NCBI GenBank assembly: GCA_930367215.1
Contig: OV884059.1
Coordinates: forward strand, 76,541,393 to 76,605,392
DNA from: Pollenia angustigena
Taxonomy: Eukaryota > Arthropoda > Insecta > Diptera > Polleniidae
Direction of reading: 5' to 3'
DNA: 64,000 nt
The notes beneath the pieces were generated by a model, which did not search any database, had not been told where the DNA came from, and saw nothing but the letters and a program-made list of their open reading frames with translations. Shown here one piece after another: positions 1 through 11,929 of this stretch. The translations under genes and the position numbers were made by a program. How positions within the stretch are numbered: the stretch's first letter is position 1; each line of letters begins with the position of its first letter.

Positions 1-1
1 T

Positions 2-475
2 GTAGATAGTGTGAATATTCGCAGGATGTCGAGGAACATAACTATTGCTAAATGGCAAGCACGTTGGTAAACATCCGACAAGGGCAGATGGACGTATAAG
101 TTAATCCCCAACATTGAGGACTGGTTTTACCGGAAACATGGTGACTTAAATTTTTATCTAACGCAAATGTTAAGTGGACATGGTTGCTTTAAGTCGTATC
201 TGCATCGTTTTAAAATTGAGAGGGATCCGTTCTGTCCATACTGTACTGGTGATGTGGAAGAGGATGCCGAACATGTATTTTTCATTTGTCCTCGGTTCAA
301 TGATGAGAGGGCTAACTTGGAAGTGTTATTAGGATGTAGTGTCGGACCGACAAACATTGTATATAAAATGTTGTCGTCCTTGGCTAATTGGGAGCATGTA
401 TGTAATTATGTGAAATTGGTTCTAATTGAACTTCGTAGGGAAGAAAGGATACGAAGGGAAATCGGAATAGTCTAG
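2..475 (+). pseudogene. LINE ORF2 C-terminus, R1/LOA-type
   Basis: This is the end of the pol protein of a non-LTR retrotransposon. Reading in frame from base 2, a tryptophan-rich segment (KGRWTYKLIPNIEDW) leads into LSGHGCF and then a C-x2-C-x9-H-x4-C zinc knuckle (CPYC ... H ... C). This arrangement is typical of the end of R1- and LOA-clade LINEs, where it follows the reverse transcriptase and probably helps bind nucleic acid. A TAA at 68-70 interrupts the frame where the family has a sense codon; the natural stop is at 473-475. The reverse transcriptase lies outside the window or is lost. Assignment to a LINE is firm; the clade is a judgement from the motif order. Confidence 0.8.
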
Positions 476-630
476 TGTAGGTTTCTACCTTTTCCCACCC
501 TGTGAGGTAATGCTTTGCGGTAGTTCCACAGGGACTCTTGGGCTGGTGAAAAGAGGTTGTTTTAGCGTGTTAAAGTCTCGCACTCCTGGCACTACCATCT
601 GGCCAGGGTCTTTTGATGATTTTTTCCTCG

Positions 631-660
<30 letters not shown>
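476..660 (+). repeat. LINE 3'UTR and poly(A) tail
   Basis: Sequence of higher G+C than its surroundings follows the LINE stop codon and ends in an uninterrupted run of A at 634-660. This is the expected 3'UTR and reverse-transcribed poly(A) tail of the LINE just upstream. Confidence 0.7.
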
Positions 661-661
<1 letters not shown>

Positions 662-842
662 CATACATACATACATACATACATACATACATACCTACAT
701 ACATACATACATACATACACACAAACATACATACGTACATACATACATACATACATACATACATACATACATACATACATACATACATACATACATACAT
801 ACATACATACATACATACATACATACATACATACATACATAC
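661..842 (+). repeat. (ACAT)n microsatellite
   Basis: About 45 tetranucleotide copies start directly after the LINE poly(A), with a few variant units near 690-740 (for example CCTA, CACA and CGTA). Microsatellites often grow from LINE poly(A) tails. Open frames across it (THTYI and MYVC repeats) are artefacts. Confidence 0.95.
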
Positions 843-1165
843 TATTTAATATATATAGATTTTTTTATCTTCTTCTTAATAAAACGCCGATATTGTTTAG
901 GAAAACTTGAATCCATTAAAGACTTTTAGAAATCCATTTCTCTGAAAGCCAAGATGGGCAAATTATTTTGCTGGCAAATGAAAAGAAAAGTTAAAAAATT
1001 GTTTATGTTTAACGCGATAGCTCAAATCGGATCTTATAGAAAACTCCGACATTGTAAAAAAATGTTTAAAAATTGGCGAATATTTATTTATTTCCGTGAT
1101 GCATTGAAGTCCGGACTAAGGTACGTAAGTCATAGATTTTAAATCGGACCAAAAATAAAGATGTC
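843..1165. other. A/T-rich stretch, no gene seen
   Basis: I see no coding similarity, RNA gene or clear repeat. A 62-codon frame at 954-1142 has no recognisable motif. Confidence 0.5.
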
Positions 1166-1249
1166 ATATCGTCGGTTGATTATTTAATTGTCGTATGTGG
1201 ATACTAATTACATACGACATACGACAATTAAATAATCAACCGACGATAT
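1166..1249. repeat. perfect 33-bp hairpin
   Basis: Arms at 1166-1198 and 1217-1249 are exact reverse complements around an 18-base loop. The pairing stops abruptly at both outer ends. The loop itself contains a partial extra copy of the arm tip (ACATACGAC). Confidence 0.95.
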
Positions 1250-1308
1250 CTTTTTATAACTTTCTATTCTATTGAAATTGAAAATTGTAATTTTTTATGT
1301 TTAAAAGG

Positions 1309-3225
1309 TACACTGATAGAAAAGACGTCATAACGGTGATGTATTTTGATATCAGTACTATGACAAGTGTCTTCGTTTTTGACCCCATGACACTTTTCAT
1401 CATGGTGGTGTCAACCTTAACATCACTTGCCCAAAGTGTCATCAGGGTAAAAATGAAATTATGTTATCAATGGGATGACACATCGGCATCACAGAAATGA
1501 CGAATATGTCTTCAGTGTGACGGCGCAGTATCATTGGAGAAAGGACACATTAGCAACAATTTAATGACTTACTTACTTACTTAAATGGCTATTACAGAAC
1601 GTTTGTTCCTGTAGCCGAACAAAGAATATTTTTCCATGCGCCTCGATCTTTCGCACTCCTTCTCCAATTTATTACACCAAGCTTTGAAATGTCTTCCTCC
1701 ACCTGATCTTTCCATCGGAGTTTTGGTCTTCCTCTTCTGCGTGAACCATCACCAGGCGCGTATTCGAATGCCTTTTTAGCTGGAGCATTTTCTTCCATTC
1801 GCTCAACATGGCCTAGCCAACGCAATCGGTGTAGTTTTATACGCTTTACAATGTTTATGTCGGCATACACCTCATGGTTCATACGACACCGATATTCTCC
1901 GTCAACGCAGATGGGTCCATAAATTTTACGAAGAATTTTTCTCTCGAATACTCCAAGTACTGCCTCGTCTGCTTTCGCAAGTACCCATGCTTCAGAGCCA
2001 TACAAGAGCACGGGTAGTATCACTGACATGTATAATGTGATTTTCGTCTGTCGAGAGATGGCTTTGCTCTTAAACTGCTTACTTTGTCCAAAGTAGCATC
2101 TTTTAGCCAGTATAGTTCTTCTTTTAATTTCAAAACTGATGTTGTTCGTTTTGTTTATGGCGATGCCGAGGTAGATAAAATCGTTGACTATTTCAAAGTT
2201 ATAGTTTTCAACTTCCACTGTTGGCCCGATTCTACTGGACGACCTGTGCGTTGATACCATCAACTTTGTTTTATCTGCGTTTACCACCAGACCCACTTTA
2301 GCAGATTCTTTTTCGACTTTTTCAAAGGTGGCAGTCACTGCTCGCAGTGTTCGACCCATGATGACAATATCGTCAGCATATGCAAGAAGCATGTGTTGTT
2401 ATGTGTATAGTGTGCCAGTTCTATTCACATCTGCGTCTCGTATAACCTTTTCCAGCAGGATATTAAAGAGGTCACACGAGAGACTATCTCCTTGTCTGAA
2501 ACCTCGCTTGGTACTGAATGGGCCTGAGAGGTTTTTTCCTATTTTGACTGAAGATCGCGTATTAGTAAGACTCATTCTGCAAAGCCGTATAAGTTTTGCC
2601 GGGATACCAAACTCAGACATGGCCTGAAACACCTTTGATCGTATGAGGCTGTCGAAGGCGGCTTTGTAGTCGACAAAAAGGTGGAAGGTGTCGATTTGTT
2701 TCTCTTGAGTCTTTTCCAGGGTTTGGCGTAGTGTGAATATCTGGTCGATGGTGGATTTGCCAGGTCTAAAGTTGCCATTAAGTCAAAGTCAGTTACCATT
2801 AAGTAAAAGTCATTGGAACTGACTTAAGTCAAAGTGAGAGAATATTATAATTAACTTACCCGTTACATATGTTTGTTTACCGTTTGTTGAATTACGACCT
2901 TTATTTACAGCAGAACTCTCAATAATAAGACACCAGCACCATGTCCCATATGGTTTTCGTAATCATTCTACTTTAAAAATTTCAAGTATTTAACAAAATA
3001 ATTTAAAAAAATAGAATATAGGAATTTTTGCTTCTTATAATACATTGTAATCATGAAAATAATGTTAATAGTATACAAAATATGGCTCGAATTGATGTCA
3101 CTATAGTTATAAAATAGATGACACGTAAACAATGACCAAATTGTACAAAGACGCCAGTCATTGGATTGATGTTACTTTTTGCATCATTGATGCAATTTTA
3201 TGAAGATGCATTTTTCTATCAGTGT
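1309..3225. mobile_element. TIR element split by a LINE
   Basis: The left end TACACTGATAGAAAA and the right end TTTTCTATCAGTGTA are inverted copies. Both subterminal regions carry many scattered ATGACA/TGTCAT-like motifs (1325-1500 and 3090-3200), as seen in DNA transposons with subterminal binding sites. The antisense RTE-like LINE at 1564-2776 sits in the middle, so the original element was about 700 bp. No transposase is visible. The CACTG start recalls Chapaev-type ends, but I cannot define a target duplication, so the superfamily is open. Confidence 0.55.
1564..2776 (-). pseudogene. RTE-like LINE reverse transcriptase relic
   Basis: On the minus strand one frame carries most of a reverse transcriptase. 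Motif A is LFVDYKAAFDSL, followed by RQGDSLSCDLF and motif C AYADDIV, with the catalytic aspartates kept. The C-terminal part reads YGSEAWVLAK, then WLGHVERM and RRRGRPKLRW, typical of RTE-like elements. A single in-frame TAA just before YADD (near 2395-2400) breaks the frame. The open frame ends at 1592, and after a few bases the element finishes in (AAGT)n at 1567-1580. A very short 3'UTR with a tetranucleotide tail fits the RTE clade. The 5' side is cut at about 2776, inside the reverse transcriptase. It lies within the 1309-3225 TIR element. Confidence 0.85.
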
Positions 3226-3520
3226 ATATCTTAGAATTAATGTATTTTTAAGTGCTTTATGTAGCGTGTTCCAAAAAAGCAAACCATACATTTGATTGAG
3301 GAAAATCTTGTTATATTAGTTTGCTTTAAAATATTTTCTTGGGGTCTAAAAGATTGCTGCACATACAATACCCCAATCAACAACAAGAAAATATGTCAAA
3401 ATAACTAAATGAGGTTATGGGTTCATGTATTTAAGTCCACATAACATAGATAGGGGATATGGAGGAGGATATTAAAGACATTAGCAGTAAAATTATATAT
3501 TTATAAAAATAAAAACGTTA

Positions 3521-3673
3521 GGGTGGTTCAGCTAATTGCTAGTACTTGAAATACTTTTCCAATTTTAAGCTTGATACACGTTTAAGGTAAGGAGTTGTTT
3601 CGTTGCATCTGAAAAATATAAAAAGACTTCATAATCTACTACTAATAATTGTCTTAAGTTTTTGGAACCACCC
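3521..3673. mobile_element. mariner-type MITE, 153 bp
   Basis: The ends GGGTGGTTC and GAACCACCC are inverted copies flanked by TA at 3519-3520 and 3674-3675. The G-rich start and the TA duplication are those of Tc1/mariner ends. The larger DD41D mariner at 16621-17425 has similar ends (AGGGTGG). There is no coding sequence. Confidence 0.65.
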
Positions 3674-3675
3674 TA

Positions 3676-4260
3676 AATAATATTGTGTGACAGTTTAGTC
3701 TATTTTTTTTTTTAAATAAAAAAAAAAGATTGGTCAAACAAAAAATGTCTTGGTGTATGCAGTTTATCATTCGTATTTTCGAACATATTCATTGTAAGAG
3801 TATGAATGTAAATGAATTGTAGAACGAACATGAATTTCTATTGTACCAGTAACTGTTTGAGGCTGTATGTAAGTATGTATGTACATACATATGTATGAAT
3901 GTACATATAAGTATGAATGAGTATCTGTGTGTTACATTAAAGTTTCAGTAACAAATTTATCATTTAGTATGACCATGACCGTGATGTTGTAAATCATTAT
4001 GGTGGTGGTTTGATGTTTTTTTTTTGTTTGGTCGCTGCAATGTTGACAGTTAACATGTTTCCTTCTATTTGATACTTTTCTAACTGCGAGTGGTAGAAGT
4101 CTAGAACGTTTTGTGGTGTATTATTTCTCTTTTTTCTTGGTATTTTGGAAGGGATCTATTAGCAGAAATAGTGTGTATTTGAAATACAGTTTTTGCTTTG
4201 GTTTAACTTACTTTAAAAGATATTAATGAATTTTATTAAATTTAAATGGGTTTAGTATAA
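3676..4260. other. no gene seen
   Basis: A/T-rich sequence. The only structure noted is a short imperfect GTAT/ATAC palindromic microsatellite at about 3865-3925. Confidence 0.5.
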
Positions 4261-7200
4261 ACAAAAAACGTTAAAAATAGTAATATTAAACACTTTTATC
4301 ATTTCGTAAACGAAACAGCCATTCTTTGTATTAAAATTAACACAATAAAGATCAACATTATACCTGTGTACATTCGAGGAGCTGATTGGCATAATGAATT
4401 TATGAAACTAAGAAATTATTTTACAGACAACGCAGTAGACAATGTTATATTAGTGGGAGATATAAATGTACGCTTTGGCAGACTGCAACGAGAACTTGAA
4501 GTTTTTATCAAAAGTAGCTTTACAGCAGGATTAGAAGAGAGAAACTCAAAAGATCATACTGAAAATGATAAAGGAAGAAAACAAATTGATTTTTGTAATG
4601 ACTTCGGTTTCGTTATTCTAAATGGCCGTACGAATGGTGATCAAAATGGAGAGTTTACGTTTTTAAGCACTGTAGGAAACTCTGTAAATGTTATATGCGC
4701 AGTATCACATAATTTACTCCAATTCATAGATAAATTTGAAATAGAACCACAAATATGTTCGGATCACATGACACTGAAGTTTTAGTTAAGCATCGAATCT
4801 TCAATCAAGGAAAACAGAATAGTCAACTTACTTCCAAAACTAGTGTGGAAAGATGCACAAAAGGAAAAATATCAACAAAATATGAATCAAAACTTATTTA
4901 TGCTACAAAATCAAGGCGAAATCATCAATGTACAACAACTACTTGATGTAATTAAAAAGTCAATTCCAAATCAAAATCCAACCACTATCAATAAGTCAAT
5001 ATATAAAACTGAATGGTTTAACTACAAATGTTATAATGCTAGGAAAAAATCTTTTGATCTGCTAAATGAATTTCGAAAGACAAATAAATATAAGACAAAT
5101 ACAAGGATAAATATCTGAAAGCTAAGCAACAATATGTAATTCAGTGTAAAAAAAGAAAAGAAGAATATTTTGAAGAAACTAATGATAAAATTAATAATAT
5201 AAATGATACAAAACAATGGTGGAAGCTGGCAAGAGAAATAATAGAAGATAGTTTTAAAATCGGAACGTCAATTTCAGCCGAAGACTTTAAAGAATACTTT
5301 AGTATGCTTTTGAATCAACCACAGTTGTCTAAAGACATCCAATATGCACCAATGTGGTATACTGATTATGATGTGGATAAGGCAATAAAAATCTAAGAAA
5401 AAAAAACGGTTTTAAATAAAACTAAACCAAATAAAGCACCAGGCGAAGATAGACTTCCATACGAAATGATAAAATATGCAACAGATGAATTTTTAAACGA
5501 ACTGGCTAATACTTTTAACATAATTTTTAAAACTGGAAAAGCAGACAAATCATTTGAAAGTAGCATTATATTCCCAATTCATAAAAAAGGTACTCTTAAT
5601 TGTACAAATAACTATCGGGGAATTTCTTTTATGAATTTCTGTGCCAGGCTTTTGATGGGAATCATAAACTCCAGGCTTACAAACTGGATTGAACAAAATA
5701 ACATTCTAAATGAATTTCAAGCAGGATTCAGACCAAATTATTCAACTGTAGACAATATTTACAATCTATCGGCCATAGTGCATGCAAAGCTTAAGGAAAA
5801 GAAGAAGATATATGCTTTTTTCGTCGACTTCAAGCCGGCCTTCGATAAAGTACCTAGAAAGCCTCTCATATATAAATTACATAGGATTGGTATGTCAACA
5901 AAAGTTGTTAATCTAATAGAAAATATTTATAATGATACCAAGTCGGCCGTTTGGACTGGTAATGATTTATCAAAATACTCTGAGACGTATACTGGAGTTA
6001 AACAAGGGTGCTTACTGTCACCACTGCTCTTTACAGTTTACCTAAATGATCTTCACGATCACTTAGAGGGTGGTTTAATACTGAACGATGAAAATGTGCG
6101 TTTGCTTCTTTATGCAGATGACATTGTTTTGCTAGCAGACGATAAAGCAGTTATGCAAAATATGGTAAAAAAAACTTATAGTATGTTCACATTTGGGTTT
6201 TTAAACGCGTTTAAGCAAAATGTTGATTTAGCTAATCAAAGCCGTTCACATTACATTTGAGATGATTAAGATGACAGATGATTAAGAAAAAACACACACA
6301 CAAGCACACACAAAAACAACAAACAAATTTAAATTTCTTTAAAGTATTAAAAATGGATAAAAACACTTTTATAAAGTTATCAGAAGATTATTTTAATCAA
6401 TTTAATGATGAAATTGTGAAAATTTATGAATTATTTAAGGAAAAAAAAAATAAAAACATTAAGCAGACATCTTGGCCGGTTGTACACAATCGAGCGATTC
6501 TACATTATTAGGGTATGTTCAGTGGATTCTATGTGGTTTATGAAGTGATTTAGCTGTAATCATGTCGATTTGAAGTGATTAACAAATCACTTCAATGTAT
6601 GGGTAATCATCTCGATTTTGAAGTGATTAGAGCTTAATCACGTTCGAACTGCTTAAACGCGTTTAAGAAGCCAAATGTGAACATACTATTAGAAAGCTAC
6701 TGTGATCAATGGAACATGGAAGTGCACATGTTAAAGTCAGAAATAATGGTGTTCAGGACATCTGGAAGACTTGCAGCTAGAGATAAAATTATTTACAAAA
6801 ATCAAGAAGTAAGAGTAGTGAATGAATACAAATATCTGGGTGTAATCCTGACACCAAAATTGAGTTTTAAAAAACATGTGGAAAGAGAAACGTTTCAGCT
6901 AAAAATAACATTAATGCAACGTGGAGCAACTTTATGAATAAGTTCAACGTAACAGTAAAAGTGAAATGGAAACTCTTCCAAGCTGTATTTCGTTCGATAC
7001 AAGCATACGTTGCTCAAGTCTGGGGTTATTGTTTGTATGATGAAGCAGATAAACTACAACGGTATTTTTTTAAAATAATTTTAAAACTACCGGAATTCAC
7101 ACCAAACTATGCATTGGCACTTGAAACAAAAGCAGAATGCGGAAGATAGCTATTTTTACACGATAGATTTGCATATGAATTATATATACAAAACATTATT

Positions 7201-7697
7201 TCAATACAGACAAAATCGTTTACCACATAAATTGTCTTTGATGATGTAACAACATAATTTAATAATTTTTTGGAGATACTTCTGCTCAAGAATGGGCACA
7301 AAAAGGAACGTTATTGCTACAAGAATTAAAATCAAAAACACTTGAAAATATGAAACAACAAGCTTACATCGATAACATAAAAAACCAAAGGCAACTTGCA
7401 ATAATTTTTAAAACCAGATCAGATTTGTTACCATTAAACGCAAATAAATTTAATACAGCTGAAAATAAATCGTGCACATTATGTAACACAAGAGAAGATG
7501 AAAACTCACAACACTTCATGGCAAAATGCCCAATATTTAGAGAATTCCGAAACAGATACTTTGAAAAACCATATCTGAATGAAATGGAACTTATCAACAT
7601 TTTGGATGGTAAAATACCCAGTGGGTGGAATAGGTTGTATAACTATGTCGAAAACGCTTTAAAGTATAGAAAAATGATAACTGAAGAATTTATATAA
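4261..7697 (+). pseudogene. LINE relic: endonuclease, RT, zinc knuckle
   Basis: This is a nearly complete ORF2 of a non-LTR retrotransposon missing its 5' end. 4261-4785 encodes the C-terminal half of an APE-type endonuclease (VILVGDINVRFG and the catalytic SDH near 4758-4766). 5403-6160 and 6689-6937 encode the reverse transcriptase: NNYRGISF, motif A FVDFKPAFD (the usual alanine is proline), GVKQGCLLSPLLF, YADD at 6111-6122, and EYKYLGVILTP. 7314-7697 ends in a C-x2-C-x9-H-x4-C knuckle (CTLC ... H ... C). Lesions: TAG at 4783-4785, a frameshift near 5100, TAA at 5394-5396, a one-base deletion in the A-run near 6166-6174, a DNA-element insertion at 6179-6688, and further frame breaks at 6937 and 7150-7310. 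I cannot place the clade with confidence. Confidence 0.9.
6179..6688 (+). mobile_element. Harbinger-like MITE, 510 bp (copy 1)
   Basis: Inserted in the LINE reverse transcriptase. The terminal repeats start TAGTATGTTCACATTTGG at both ends and extend about 39 bp with few mismatches. The flanking target duplication is TTA (6176-6178 and 6689-6691), matching the TWA rule of PIF/Harbinger elements. Both ends contain the palindrome TTAAACGCGTTTAA. An internal 77-codon frame (6278-6511) has a second copy at 57010-57246. Substitutions between the two frames look almost all amino-acid changing, which argues against a conserved protein. The right third holds further internal inverted repeats (AGTGATTAACAAATCACT). 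Probably a non-autonomous derivative. Confidence 0.85.
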
Positions 7698-8350
7698 CTC
7701 TCTATCTACTACAACTAAATATATATTTTGATAATACTTATTCTTTTTTTTTCCTTAAAACATGTTTATACATATTTATTATTTAATGTTTTTAAATTTT
7801 TATATAACAGACGACTCTATGTCATTGTTATTTAACTTCATTATTTGTATAATATCCCTAGAGGGAAGCGAACTGACACCAAAGTAGTCCTGTGATAGGT
7901 CTTTGGCGGAAGAGACCGGTTCTAGTTTTAACACTTTCTATGAATAAGACCTATCACTTTTACATGGGGTTGTCATTGGAGGGGGTCAATTGACACCATT
8001 TGACCAGTCACAAATCTATTCTCAATGGGCGTGTTTAGTGACAGTTACTTAAATGTAGTATTATTTCAATACGATGTAGTATTATTTCAATAAAACAAGT
8101 CCTAGAATTAAATTCAAGAGCCAAATTTTAGAAAGTTCCAAAAAAATGTATCACACCACCGGTGAAGACTGTACTGTAATTCATTACTTTTTCTACCTTT
8201 TTTTTCTCCATAAACCAGTTACATGATTGGTTCTCCTTTCAATGGTCATGAGTTCTTTCTTTTTGTACCTGTTTTATTTTCACAACTCCCAGGACCAGTC
8301 TGTGGGACCAATTGACACAAATTTTCCGCAGGGATCTTAATATTTTAAAT
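7698..8350 (+). repeat. probable LINE 3'UTR with short direct repeat
   Basis: The sequence after the LINE stop has a different texture from its surroundings, with several ACCAATTGACACA- and GACACCA-like motifs. A 19-bp unit (ATGTAGTATTATTTCAATA) is repeated at 8053-8071 and 8074-8092. The 3' border of the LINE is not defined: no poly(A) or target duplication was found. Confidence 0.35.
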
Positions 8351-9315
8351 AAAGAACATACATACATATAAAAAAGCAACAATTTAGATTTGTAAATTTA
8401 TTTAAAGAAAATTTCTGATGTGATTCCGCTTAATTATGAACACAAATTTCCTTCAATTTTTAAAATTCTGCATTTATTACAAATTTCATTGACATTACGA
8501 AAACCAGGGTTGGACAGTTTTTCTAATGTGTGTATTTGAAAAACGTTTTTAAAAAACAAACACGTTTTTTGTACTTGTATTTCAAATACATACATTCCGA
8601 AAATGTATTTTGTAATTTTAATATCTGTCGCACAAGTATTTTGTATTTTAGGAACAAAAGGAAGCAACATTTTCACTGGTGTTCAAAATACAGCAACCAT
8701 TTTTTTCACAAACTCGCACATTTTGCATACAGAAACCGTTTGCAAATATTGCCCACAACGTTATTACTTATTTATTACTTTTTTTTTAAATATTTTGTTA
8801 AAATTTTCTTTAAAAACTAAGCAAACGTAATTTTCAATGTCATACAAATTGCTGCTGAAGCAGAAGTTGACTCAGCTTTTTTAAAAATCTATATGTACTT
8901 ACATACAATTTTGTTTCAAAAATTGAAGGAAAATATGTATATAAAATACTGTGGGAAGAAAGAAGATTGAAGAAAAAACTAAATTATTACGCCCATTGTG
9001 AACGAAGCTTTATGGTTTTAGAATAAATTTTCACAAAATACATTTACTACTACTAAAAAAAAGTTGTCTCACACATTAAGCTATTTGGCCACAATCTACA
9101 CATATCATATGTTAAGTGTATATTTTTAATGGAATATTTTCCGATGGCCCAAATCGATCGAAGTTATAATAGACTATGTTGGACAAAAAATTTTATATCC
9201 ATATCGTACAAGATCAAACTCACTTTATGATACCATACTACAGTTTTTGAAATATGAATGCCAGCTAAATTAATTATTCGATAAGTAGAAATAACACTTT
9301 CGCGGCTATAGAACT
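8351..9315. other. no gene seen
   Basis: A/T-rich sequence without recognisable coding. A short segment around 8370-8395 (AAAAAGCAACAATTTAGATT) recurs at 9366-9390 inside the foldback below, so part of this stretch is probably a dispersed repeat. Confidence 0.5.
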
Positions 9316-9417
9316 GGTCCCAGTTTCGTAAAACTACAACTTACAAATCTACCAGTTAAATACATTAAAAAAGCAACAATTTAGATTTGTAACTTGTAGT
9401 TTTCAGAAACAGGGCCC
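9316..9417. repeat. foldback, 36-bp arms
   Basis: The arm at 9316-9351 (starting GGTCCCAGTTTCGTAAAACT) and the arm at 9382-9417 (ending AGAAACAGGGCCC) are imperfect reverse complements. Size and structure suit a MITE or a solo TIR pair. No target duplication is evident. Confidence 0.7.
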
Positions 9418-10138
9418 TGTGCCCATGTTTCGTTACTCTCGCGTCGAGAAACTTTTCGATTGAAATGTGTGAAATGAAACAAAAATGCCATATATTGAAA
9501 CAAACGGCTGTTTTTCTCACTAAACTCTGTCTGTAACTTTTTTTGGCGAGTACTAGCTGTCACGTTAGGAAATTACTCGCCAATTTATAGAAAAAGTGTG
9601 ACTATCATACATCAAAAAAGTCTACAAACTTTTAAGAATATAGACTTAAAAGCAATTCGATTAAGAACTGTAATCATTAAGAGCAACATTAACTGAGAGA
9701 TATTGAACAACGGTTTTATATACAATAAGAAACACTTTTTAGCGCTTTAAAAAAAATGGGTTAAAAAAAATTAATTACCAGAATCCAAAGCGTAAGCAAT
9801 TACAATAATAGGAGGGCTAACGAGCAAAAGAAACGATAAAGATCATGAAGAGATGAAATTAAGTTTTAAATCTTAAGATTGAGTTTTCAATATTGATTAT
9901 TTTTTAAAGAAGAGCTTACCTCAAAAGAACTGCCAGCACCACTGGACTAAGCGTACCCGAATCGAGTTAATTCACCGTTCGCCTCGCTTGTTACAAAAAA
10001 GTTTCCGATTTTGGCACAGTGTAATTAATGGTCAATAGCAGCGTAAATCATTTAAAATTATTGATTAAACTTACATAAACTTAAACTTACATTTACATAA
10101 ACAAAAAACTATCAGGAAATGAAAGGTGTAAATGTATT
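9418..10138. other. no gene seen
   Basis: Non-coding A/T-rich DNA. A slightly G+C-richer patch at 9915-9985 has no identified function. Confidence 0.5.
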
Positions 10139-11720
10139 AAAAACAAGTAAAAGTGCTACATTCAGCTGTGCCTAATCTTATATACCCTTCCCTAGCTCAG
10201 AATGAATAGGCGCTACCATGCAAAAATCCTTATTTCGGGAGCATATTTTTGATATTAAATACTACCAATATTTAAGAAATATCTGAGCCGAATTTGCTTT
10301 TCCTTATTCATATTACATGGACGCTATTGTGCTAAAATTACTATTTTTACTTGCCTAAGCTTCGGTCAATTAGGAAAATTTTTGTTAATTTGTGCACTAG
10401 TATTCTACTTCGTTGTCTTATGGTGAAAGAGAAAAATAAAGGCCGCAGACTGTAAGAAGACTTTCTAACGTGAAGGTTTAATAGGTAAAAATTAAAGAAG
10501 AATGTATAAAACTTAGCCTGTCGTGTTTTTTCCTCATGGCTGAGGTCATTTGTGGCTAGATTGGTTTGAATTTTAAAAGCAATAAAAACCGGATTATATA
10601 AATTATAAAAATAACAAGTTATTAAATCTTGTCCCCATTTCAAAGCCTTTTTCAACATATGCACGTAAAGATGGACATCGTTTAATTAACTTAGCTGTGT
10701 ATGGGGCCCCAGAAAATATATATCTACTTTCTAAGATCTAAGACCCATATTGAAGAAGTAACAAACTGAATGCCTAACTGATTATACATTTATAATCTTT
10801 TCACCTGTGGTGAACTCATTACTATATTTTTTATTGTTCGTTGTAACAATTTCGATGACTTTTCAGAGTCGTTCTCTAATTGTAAATGAACAACATTGGA
10901 ATCATGTTTAATGTTCGTGTTCTTCAATTGGTGTGTGTTTATATGTTTTAATGTGAGTGAGTGTTGGTAACAATATGATACATGGTTTATGCTGTTGACA
11001 TGATGTTGTGACATCAACAACATTGAAACAGACATAACAACCAAACACACGGTTTCAATTTACACGCAAAACAAAAGCAACAATAACCACTATAATTTAT
11101 AACACATTATAAATGCAGAGGTTCTGAAGAGTAAAATAATAAGTTTAATTTTTTAAATACAAAAATGCTAGAAATTGCTTGTTTCACTCTAAAATAAAAA
11201 AATCCCAACTCGTCTTATTTTGTCCGATGTTGTGCATTGATTACCCAGATGGTTTTTTCTAATTTATAAGCTTTGGCTCTCGCCGTTCTACAGATAAACA
11301 AAAATGTATAATGTCTTTGTATGGGAAGTGCCACTCCACTTGTCCATTCCCGCCCACGAGATATGTGTAGCTAATTTGGAAACTTTGGCTCTTTTCGTTC
11401 TCCAGATATAAAAAATTTCTATTAGGTTTGTATGGGAAGTTGCATGCCCACAATGAATAAAAAAACATCAACCACAACATGGAATTTATGGGTAAAATTA
11501 GATGCAGTCGTGGCTTTGCTCATAAATCTCATTTTTGGACCGATCTGGCTCAATTTCAATAGAAAATTTAAATGAGCATATCTGACAAAAATATATAGCA
11601 ACCAAGTTCCCGTCATATCTGAGGCCTTCGCAAAATCCATTTCAGCAGACGGATGGGCAGACGGTCAACCTGATTTGATCTTCTATTCTTTACCCTTCTA
11701 CCTTTAGTGAAGGATATACA
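10139..11720 (+). mobile_element. TTCGGC stem-loop repeat family, copy A
   Basis: The element opens with AAAACAAGTAAAAGTGCTAC, then a degraded stem-loop (TTCAGCTGTGCCTAA) and TATACCCTTCCC. It closes near 11690-11715 with TTTACCCTTCTACC and GTGAAGGATATA, a complementary terminal hairpin. Inside, a unit of about 112 bp containing CTTTGGCTCTT and TTTGTATGGGAAGT occurs twice (near 11270 and 11380). Frames inside are shadows. I recognise the motif as a repeat style common in higher flies but cannot name the family. Confidence 0.55.
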
Positions 11721-11929
11721 AAAGTCAATGCTAATTTAGCAGTTTATCTCTCCGAATTTAACTAGCGCATACATACATAATGTTCAAACAGTTTGATGTG
11801 TGGCCGAGACGCTTTTCGAACGGAAAAGCGAAAAAAGCGTGCCCAATTTATAAACGCCTAATTTTTAGAAAAAAATACTAGAAATTGTAAGTGTCCACTG
11901 GGATGGAAAAATGTTACCAGCCCTAGATA

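Noticed and set aside
570..849. Long open frames with MYVC and THTYI repeats
   Set aside because: They are translations of the CATA microsatellite and poly(A), not proteins.
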